Positions 56,632-64,000 of a stretch of DNA of 64,000 nt are shown piece by piece (within the stretch, counting starts at the first letter, position 1; each line of letters begins with the position of its first letter). The notes beneath the pieces are model-generated. The model ran no database searches. It was not told the DNA's origin and was given only the letters and a program-made list of their open reading frames with translations. The stretch is from Chloranthus sessilifolius (taxonomy: Eukaryota > Streptophyta > Magnoliopsida > Chloranthales > Chloranthaceae): assembly GCA_021018995.1 (NCBI GenBank), contig CM037587.1:3412866-3476865 (forward strand). The letters run 5' to 3'. Position numbers and translations under genes: made by a program.

Positions 56632-56643
<12 letters not shown>
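56628..56643 (-). promoter_or_regulatory. TATA-like core promoter of the acyl-activating enzyme gene
   Basis: On the minus strand CTATATATATATTTTA lies about 55-70 bp upstream of the ATG, directly downstream of a long CT run. The position is short for a TATA box with leader, so one of several AT words may be used. Confidence 0.35.

Positions 56644-56702
<59 letters not shown>
56642..56702. repeat. (GA)n microsatellite
   Basis: About 60 bp of GA with one AAGAG interruption. On the minus strand it is a CT tract immediately upstream of the acyl-activating enzyme start region. Confidence 0.95.
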
Positions 56703-56707
<5 letters not shown>

Positions 56708-56840
56708 CTTTCGTTATTGGCGTTTGGACTGGCTGGTAATGATAAATGACGTTTGGACTGGTTGGATACTTGGATGATAAGTAGTAGTTTGTTTGTTACT
56801 CATATAGGTGGGTCCCACCACCAAGTGGTCTTCCATCTGT

Positions 56841-56865
56841 CGGGTCGGGTCAGGTCGGGTCGGGT
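56841..56865. repeat. CGGGT pentamer repeat
   Basis: Five CGGGT-like units in tandem; the complementary GACCCGACC words follow within 60-100 bp. Confidence 0.7.
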
Positions 56866-56949
56866 GAGTAAATGGCAGACATCTGACCCGACCTTACACT
56901 CAGACTCGAAAACCTGACCCGATTTAGTTTAAAAGTCCCTACTTTCCAT

Positions 56950-57272
56950 GAGTAGGAGCTATTACTTGCACACAAGAAGTTGGCCCTTCCACATGATTCA
57001 AAAGAAGACTTTGCTAATTTGGAGACTTATGTCAAGTGACAACGTCATTTAGCCGTCTGATTCGAAGGCTATGATCTAAAGATTTATGGCACAAAAATTG
57101 GCACATTTCTCGATTGATTATTAAGTCAGTCTTTTGTGTCATAGATCTTTAGATCATGGCCTTCAATAAAATTTAGATATTGCTTTCACGTGTTTGTATC
57201 CCAAAAATATCAAGTATTTCTTTTAAATTATGTGAAGGGTCAACTTCTCGTGTGCAAGTAATGGCTTCCTTC
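56950..57272. mobile_element. MITE family III
   Basis: Ends GGAGCTATTACTTGCACAC and, inward from the right, GGAAGCCATTACTTGCACAC. The arms continue with AAGTTGNCCCTTC and AAAAGAAGACTTTG-like sequence, and TCTAAAGAT words face each other internally. Confidence 0.65.
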
Positions 57273-57509
57273 ATAAACTTATATCAAAAATATTGGGCCA
57301 GAATATTTTTTCCCAACCCGACTCGGTAAAACACCCGAGTCAGGCTGATTGGGTTTCGGTCAGATCAATCGGGCCATTGTCTTTGATAGTTTAAAAAGAA
57401 AAAAATTGAACTCTTTTGCCCTTCATTTCAAGGGTCAAAGACACTGATTTTTTACTCCCAAAAGTTTTGCCCTTATAATAAAAAGTACCTTTAAAACTAA
57501 TTACCAAAT

Positions 57510-57864
57510 CTTTGAATTCACCCCATTGAAACACATTGATTATATTGAATCGGAGGATGGAGATTGTTTATCGCCCCAATCTTTCACACGATAGATCTTG
57601 AGAACATGATCGTACCATCAGACGGACGATTTTTTATTTCATATGGTACACACCCAAAAAAGTGACCTTAAAATCAATTTTGAGCCTACATATGATGTTA
57701 AGGTTATTTTTCTGAGATGTGTCACGAGAAATAAAACACTAACCATCTGATGAGTGGCCCATGATCTCAAGATCTATCGTGTGAAAGATTGGGAGAATAA
57801 ATGATCTCCATCATCTTATTCTACCAAGTCAATGTGTTTCAACGTGGGTGAACTCAAAGATTCG
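57510..57864. mobile_element. Fold-back MITE, family I, full copy
   Basis: Ends ATCTTTGAATTCACC and, inward from the right, ATCTTTGAGTTCACCC. Arms carry GATGGAGATTGTTTATCGCC, CGATAGATCTTGAGAACATG and ACACACCCAAAAAAGTGACC with their mirrors. Confidence 0.65.
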
Positions 57865-58249
57865 GTGGGCCGATTTAAAAGTACTCAAAAAAAAAAAAAA
57901 AACCATGGTATTTGATAGCGTTAACCACCGTATCAAACTAAAAATAATTAATTAGTTTATGATCATGTGCATCGACATAGCTCTTTGAGGATTGGAAGCT
58001 GTTGAACCATTTGATTGATCATCTAATACCGCTTTGAAACATCTGATCAATGACCCAAGAAGTGACCAAAGAGACAATTTTATTTGCATCCGAATGGCTC
58101 CCTAAGAATAAATGAGGGAAAGGGTAATTTTATACATAGTATGAATGAACATCTCAAATAATGTAATGGACGGTGCTAGATTCACTTATATCAAGCTTCG
58201 ATAAATGTACGTTATAAAACAAACCCACGATGATCGATCGGCCAAAATT
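57865..58249. other. Intergenic stretch, 3' side of the small acidic protein gene
   Basis: Contains an A-run at about 57887-57901 and otherwise unremarkable AT-rich sequence. Likely includes the 3' untranslated region of the minus-strand gene that ends at 58250. Confidence 0.4.
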
Positions 58250-58639
58250 CTAAGTAGTAGATAACCGGATAATATCTCTTTTACGGGAACCACGACGAGA
58301 GTCCCGCTTGATCTTGATCAAATGGTTCAAGACCTTAATGTAATGACTCACCATTCCACTAAGCTTAGCACCTTCCACAAACTCACCTTGCTTCACCAAT
58401 GGGAGATGCTTCTCTTCTTCCAAGAAATGGTGGCCAAGTGAGTTGCTCCCTTGGCCACCTTTACTCCCATCATCAATCTTCTCTTCCCCATCGCTCTCAA
58501 TTAGTTTTTTAAGTGTCCTCCGATCGATGATATCGTCCTCGTTCTCGTCCTCGTCCTCATCCTCCTTTTTGGCGATCACCTTACTTTGATTAGGTGACGG
58601 TGGAGTTATAACCGTTGATTTCCTCGTTCGCCGCGACAT
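58250..58639 (-). CDS. Small charged protein of unknown function
   Basis: Intronless frame of 129 residues from MSRRTRKSTVITPPSPNQSK; an in-frame ATG 15 codons upstream (58684) is an alternative start. Residues 1-25 are basic and Ser/Pro-rich, residues 26-40 an acidic run (KKEDEDEDENEDDIID), the middle is Gly-rich, and the C-terminal 40 residues are strongly basic: LSGMVSHYIKVLNHLIKIKR then DSRRGSRKRDIIRLSTT. The last block looks conserved in style and amphipathic. The composition suggests a nuclear or nucleic-acid-associated protein, but I do not recognise the family. It is a single-exon gene about 1.7 kb upstream of the acyl-activating enzyme gene on the same strand. It is not explained by any nearby repeat, which supports its being a real gene. 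Confidence 0.55.
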   Translation of the reverse strand: MSRRTRKSTVITPPSPNQSKVIAKKEDEDEDENEDDIIDRRTLKKLIESDGEEKIDDGSKGGQGSNSLGHHFLEEEKHLPLVKQGEFVEGAKLSGMVSHYIKVLNHLIKIKRDSRRGSRKRDIIRLSTT

Positions 58640-58961
58640 CTTGAGATCAAAATGACGTTTGATATGAGTGAAATCACTTCCCATTAGAATTGAGCAAAGG
58701 GTCAAATTTTCAGCTAGAATCAAGGGTGGGAAGAAGGAACAGCTTCTAAGAAATGTGGTGGTGTGTTAGATTTAGCAAGGGTGAAGGATTTGATTGTTTA
58801 CAAAGGAAAGGTGGCTTCCCAATTAGCCAATTTGGTTTTTGCTTTGCGATAAATTAATGTTGAAAAGATGGCACCTCTCTTTTGGTTGCAATAGATAGAA
58901 TGTGCCATCCAATAATGACACTTGGCCATATCCGTGTTATTTATTATTCCTACTACCATTA

Positions 58962-59383
58962 GGATACCTTTATTTGGTGCGAGTGATTCTTTCTTTGCAA
59001 TCGGGGTTTGTAAATGAGAAAATCGTTCACTGCTTTCAATCTGACACTTGGGATCTTTTTCATCCCAATCTTCCACATAATAGATCTTAAGATCATGGGC
59101 TACCATCAGATGGCCATCCATTGATTCCACGTGGCACGCATCTAAAAAGTGACTCGATAACCGCATTTGATGGTACACGCATGATCATGTTCACTTTTTG
59201 AGATGTGTACCATATAAAATCAAAACTTTACTGTCTGATGGTATGCCCATGATCTAAGATCCCTTGTATGAAAGATTGGAATGAAAAAAGATGTCCAACG
59301 TATGATTCAAAGCAATCAACAATTTCAGCACATGCGAACCCCAATTTCAAAGAAAGAAAGTCTAGTTGCAAATGATAATAATC

Positions 59384-59385
<2 letters not shown>
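58962..59385. mobile_element. Fold-back MITE, family I, full copy
   Basis: Left end GGATACCTTTATTTGGTGCG; the right end is blurred by a TTA microsatellite. Arms pair through AATCTTCCACATAATAGATC, CACGTGGCACGCATCTAAAA and mirrors. A minus-strand frame of 126 codons across it is a by-product of the repeat. Confidence 0.65.

Positions 59386-59435
<50 letters not shown>
59386..59435. repeat. (TTA)n microsatellite
   Basis: About 17 TTA units directly at the right end of a MITE. Confidence 0.95.
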
Positions 59436-59439
59436 CAGT

Positions 59440-60085
59440 TGGATTTGTGACCTAAAGGTTGCAATAGTATCAACTTTCCAAATTGGCCCCATGCATTGAT
59501 CTTATTCATAGTATTGCATTAATCAACTTCAAATTTGCCGTTTGGGTGATCCTAATCATTGCTTTGATGTTTAGTATTAGAGGATTGGTCGAAATGCATC
59601 CTGAATTTATATATTGAGTTTATCCAAGGCATATATGAAAGGACATTAATTAGTGTAAGGATAACATATGGAGAAAAGAGTGAGTATTTTGTTAGAGTTA
59701 AGTTACATTAAAGATTTGCTTTGAGTCTTTATTTCTTTGCTTTCCCTAATTATGGATGTGTTGGTCATACACATAAGAAGAAATTTTATGGTGTATATTA
59801 TTTATGTGGTACTAATTACCCAAACAAGAAAAGAAATAAATGATAAGTCGGAATCATGGGGCAAGAGACTTAAAATTAGCGAAATAACAATGGAGTATAC
59901 AGAGTACTAATTTAGTGAACACGATAGTTTGGAGGAGTTAGTATTGCTTGGCTCTAACTTTTAGAGTTTGAATTGTAGTTTGACTCTAACTTGGAGAGTT
60001 TGAACTGTAGTTTAACTCTAACTTATGATGGCTCAGTTATGTTCAAGTTCTATATAAGGTTAATTTTTTGGGCTACGAAAAAATG
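59440..60085. other. Intergenic stretch, no gene seen
   Basis: No supported gene. A TTGGAGAGTTTGAACTGTAG-like phrase is repeated two or three times near 59950-60015. Confidence 0.45.
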
Positions 60086-60089
60086 ATAG

Positions 60090-60460
60090 GAAGATAGAGT
60101 GCATGTGGCTTAGATTCAATGCTAAGATGGATATGTGGAGTATAAAGAAAATATAAAATGCGAAAGAGTATAGAAAAGAAAATTTGAAAGTGACACCTAT
60201 AAAAAATCATTATGGAATGTCACTTAAGGTGGCTTGGATATACCTAACAAAAGTCGGAAGCAAACCTTATACGAAGGGTTAAGACGCTACAAGCAAGGAA
60301 GTCGGAGAAAGGAAAGCCCAACAAAGACAAGAAGGGAAGCAATGAGAAGGGCCATGAACGACTACAAAGTTGCGGAGAGTTTAGCATTGATTATAAATGA
60401 GTCAAGAAATAAGACTCGCAAAATCGACCATAAATGGATGAGATAAGGTTGTGATAATGA
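60090..60460 (+). mobile_element. RTE-type LINE 3' fragment
   Basis: In shifting frames the translation resembles the end of RTE-clade ORFs: KENLKVTPIKNH, then LRWLGYTQ and a following basic region, corresponding to the usual VAPI...LRWFGHVQRRP pattern. It is a badly broken fragment, identified by pattern only. Confidence 0.45.
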
Positions 60461-60505
60461 TAAATGGTTGAGAATTTAATTCCAACTTACCTACAACTTA
60501 GCTAC

Positions 60506-60507
<2 letters not shown>

Positions 60508-60550
<43 letters not shown>
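60508..60550. repeat. (AT)n microsatellite
   Basis: About 21 AT units, just downstream of the RTE-like fragment; RTE elements often end in short microsatellites. Confidence 0.9.
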
Positions 60551-60554
<4 letters not shown>

Positions 60555-61246
60555 ATTGATCATATGACTCAAGTCATGGAAAGTAATCCTATGACTAGAA
60601 CTCTGCATGTTACGTCAAGTGACTTAAGAAGTCAACCTGATGTGATATGCAACCAATGATAGATCGAGTTATGGGGTAAATATATATATATATAAGAAAA
60701 TGATATTTAAGTGTAACAAGTAGCTTTATAAAATAAACTATTAAAATAATTGAAAGGTCAATCCTAACAACAAAAGCACCTGATCGATTGAACTTGATAA
60801 TCTACCAAACAAATATATTTATAAAGCCACCCTCAATCATGGAAATGATATTCAACTGATAAGCCATCTTGGTTTGTGCATCTTCAAACATTAAACTCAT
60901 ATATCTGACTAGCCGTAGAATCTTAGTATATTTTATTGGACAATGCAATGCTTTGCATCTAATAAAGAATCCTAAAAATGCAGGCTTAAAACATATGGAT
61001 GTCAAATGGTGAGGCAAATCAGTTAAAGGTTATGAGTCAGTGGGCCAAGATAAGGCCTAAAATTTAAGCCCAATTCATAATTAGGGTTTATCTTTTTTTG
61101 GTTGTAATGTGGGTATTAGAGTTTAATTTAAATTAGGGCTCCTAGTTTGAATTTGATTTTAAAATTGAGTGCTTATATATAGAGATCAGTATGTGTTTTA
61201 CAAAGAATCTTAAATCAGTGTTTTTCGTAGATGTTCTGTCTAGTAA
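60551..61246. other. Intergenic stretch, no gene seen
   Basis: A short TA run near 60680-60695 and otherwise featureless AT-rich sequence. Confidence 0.45.
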
Positions 61247-61660
61247 GGTACCTTTATTTACAACCCAAGATTCCTTTTTCTCAATCTAGCTTTTAACTAG
61301 TGAATACCGTTAGCTGCTTCTAATTACACAATGGAAACCTCTTTCCGCCCTAATATATCTTGAAATCATGAACCTACCGTCAAACGGTTAGATGTTGATT
61401 CCATGTGACAAGCATCCTAAAAATTAAACGCGACTGTGGGCGTATATCAAACGTGATTATCATCACTTTTTGGGATGCGTACGGCACCACATGGAATCAG
61501 AATCTTACCCTCTGAATGGTAAGCCCATGATCTCAAGATCCGTTGTGTAGCAGATTTGGACGAAAACTAATCTCTATCATCTTCACTTAAAGCAGTCAAC
61601 GATTTTAGCACGTGAAACCTGATTTGAGAAGAAAGAATCTAAGGTTTAGAATAAAGGTAC
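61247..61660. mobile_element. Fold-back MITE, family I, full copy
   Basis: Ends GGTACCTTTATTTACAACCC and, inward from the right, GTACCTTTATTCTAAACC. Arms carry CCTACCGTCAAACGGTTAGA, CATCCTAAAAATTAAACGCG and mirrors. No convincing target duplication. Confidence 0.65.
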
Positions 61661-61947
61661 ACTTGTCCTAATGTTTAATGATTTCCAAGTGTGTTTATGT
61701 GTTGGGCATAAATACATAAAGAGAACCTGTAAGCTCCTATACAATTGTATTCTATGTTATATCATTTTGAGCTAGGCCCAAGCCTCTTTTCACCCTTTAA
61801 TACATGGGATGTGCTTTAGGCCCAATTAAAACTAAATGGCCCATTGATATCCCTATTCACCTGTCTCATCTCATCAATCTTTAGCAACAAAAAGAAATCA
61901 CCTGCGCCAAAATGCGTTGAGTAAACGAAAATTCAGTGACCCCAATC

Positions 61948-62750
61948 ATGGTTCAAAATTTCGGAAATGCATCGGTTTCGGTATTATAATTTCAAATTAT
62001 CGGCCGATATTTTGCTACTTCGAAAATTTAAATTAAAAAGAAAAAAGAAAATTAGCTTGGCCCTCAAAATTTTGGTTTTAAGCAAAGACCGAAACTAAAA
62101 TAAAAACCGAAATTTTGATCCTTGACCCCAACTTTCCCAAATGGTAAAAAGGCATACATTTAAAAAGCCTCTCCAAGTAGTGTGTTCTTGGTGTGTGTGT
62201 TTAGATAGGACATGGGTATCAATGATAATTTGTAAATGATATGTGAGTAAGAGTGTAACACTCGACCCTAATTCTCTCTATCTCAGAGCTAATCTCAAAA
62301 GTAATAATAAACTTGGTATCAATCTATGATTAGTGACATATCAGTGAAGTGCTGATGTTAGGGATGATGTCATGCTGATGTCAGTAGCCACCAGAGTGTG
62401 TTGCATAGTCAGGCCAAAATCTAAGTCGACCGATCTTTTGAAGTCTTGACCTAACCCGATCGGCCCACATTATATCAAGGATCAAAATATTGATTCCATT
62501 TTCGATCTTGGGCATGACCGAAACTGAAATTTTGACCGAAATTTCAAATTTTCGACCGAAAATTTGGAGGCCAGGCGAAATTTTCAGTTTCCAATTTTTT
62601 TTATTTTTCTTTTTTAAACCCAAATTATCAAGGTAACAAATTATCGGCCGGTAATTTGCTACCTCAATAATTTGGCCGATTTTTTTGGAATTTCATTTCA
62701 TGTGGCACCAAAACCAATGCGTTTCAGATTTCAGCCGAAATTTTGATCCA
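61948..62750. repeat. Two TTTCGG/AATTATCGGCCG-type repeats
   Basis: 61948-62125 runs from CATGGTTCAAAATTTCGG to GAAATTTTGATCCTTGA, and 62475-62750 from CAAGGATCAAAATATTG to TTTTGATCCATG. Both contain AATTATCGGCCGATATTTTG-like words. Between them near 62312 is a primer-site-like TTGGTATCAATC phrase. Confidence 0.5.
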
Positions 62751-64000
62751 TGCATTATATGCCTAACCAAAACAATGTTGGGTCAGGCCAATCCAGTTCA
62801 AGTCTAAGTCTTAAGTCTCTGTCTCTCTCATATATAAACCTATTATAACTGTTTATTTTAAAAGTATTTAACCACTTTGAATCACATAATAGAGATTATA
62901 TTTTGGCTTAAACTATCACCCATGAGATCTCCAGATTGGGGTACATCAAGCGTTAGCACTTGACAAAACATAGTGTCACACTTCAAAATCACCATTTCGA
63001 ACAGGTCTGCTACCATACACAAATTCTTAACTAATCTCCAAACCCAAAAACAATGGAAGTTTGAGTATATTTTCTTGTCTCCTCTATATGCCTAAGTGTC
63101 CAGCAGCTTTACACAAATCAATCTTACAGCAACTCAAGATTGACTTGACGTACTCCACTAGTCAACCATTTCAAATGATTGTTACTAAATGAAGAAAGTT
63201 AGCTACCCACAATGGTGGCAGTTATTACACTAGATAACAGTGGGTTAGGAAAAATAACAGATCAAATGCCCAAAATAATTTTAGAAAAGAGAAATAATTG
63301 GGTTAAAAAAATACAGATAAACGCCTTTTTCGAGCAAAGTGGACTGCTGTTACAGAATAAAGGTCAGAATACGTTGGCGAGAAGAAAATTCGACAAAAAT
63401 CAGAAATATCAGGAAAAAGATGGGAAAAAATTGGGGAAATTTAAATAAAAAAAAAATTTAGATTAAAAAGAATGAAACAATATAAAAATATTGAAAAGTC
63501 CTGATTTATTGAAAAAGTAACGAATTAATCAGGATATAATCGCAGAATTCGTGACTTTTTTCAAAATAATGCAATTTTCTGAAAAAGTAGGGATTAAAAC
63601 GGGATTTATTCGTTTTACGAATAAGTCGCATTTTTCGCAACTTTTTCAAAAAGTCAAAGAATTTGGTGACTAAGATTGCTTCTAACAAAACCAGCTAGTT
63701 GGCTCTATTATTTAAACCATTAATGTCAATACAGATGCTCAAAATAATGTTTTTACAGATTGTAAAAATGTCTATCGATGTTCAGCAACTCAAAAAAAAA
63801 AAATGCTAAATAATTTGCCTGTGTGTCCATTACAAGTGAAATGACCCATTTGAAGACAAAACCCAAGCTGAAATAGAATAAAAGAAAACAAATAATTCAT
63901 GGTAAATAATTAAAAATAAAAGAAAAGAAAAGACCATCAAACCACGTTTTAGTGGTCGATTATGCACATCTCTGTAACTCTTTACCAGCCCACAAGCCAC
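62751..64000. other. Intergenic stretch to window end
   Basis: No supported gene. Around 63290-63680 there is a block of GGGGAAATTTAAAT, GTGACTTTTTNNAAAA and TTTTTCAAAAAGTC words similar in style to intron 3 at 35380-35760, probably another dispersed repeat. Confidence 0.45.

Noticed and set aside
58798-59178. 126-codon minus-strand frame
   Set aside because: It lies almost entirely within a family I fold-back MITE and translates repeat words seen in other copies.

Overview
The window is nuclear DNA of a flowering plant: AT-rich, intron-bearing, and dominated by Ty1/copia-type LTR elements, plant L1-type LINEs, tRNA-derived SINEs and many small inverted-repeat DNA transposons (MITEs). The host genes are plant types: a DVL/ROTUNDIFOLIA-like peptide pair, a small secreted six-cysteine peptide, and an AAE17/AAE18-type acyl-activating enzyme. 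I cannot name the species.

Layout. 1-4.7 kb: MITEs and one secreted cysteine-rich peptide gene (minus). 4.75-18.7 kb: two DVL/RTFL genes (plus) about 13.7 kb apart. Between them lies a decayed minus-strand copia element (LTRs near 5.0-5.25 kb and 14.67-15.1 kb) that carries a 5.3-kb LINE, followed by a TTAGGTTAA-rich repeat and smaller elements. 18.8-21.2 kb: MITEs and self-complementary repeats.

21.2-56.6 kb: one minus-strand gene of about 35 kb for an AMP-binding acyl-activating enzyme. I could place 14 exons by GT-AG sites, matching codon phase and family motifs. Intron 1 alone is 19.7 kb and holds a 5.5-kb copia element with matching 5-bp target duplications, a second LTR element, LTR-like GC-rich blocks, LINE and SINE pieces and MITEs. 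Most shorter introns also carry at least one MITE. Exon 2 cannot be read in a single frame, so the gene is either newly damaged or this stretch of the assembly has small errors. 56.6-64 kb: intergenic MITEs, one small acidic/basic protein gene (minus), and a fragment resembling the 3' end of an RTE-type LINE.

The most unusual pattern is a family of roughly 400-bp fold-back MITEs built from two inverted copies of one half-unit. It occurs in two opposite arrangements, one the inside-out version of the other, with 14 copies or half-copies in the window. No bacterial-style operon, CRISPR array, rRNA or functional tRNA gene was seen. All coordinates of repeat edges were read by eye and are approximate unless a target-site duplication is cited.
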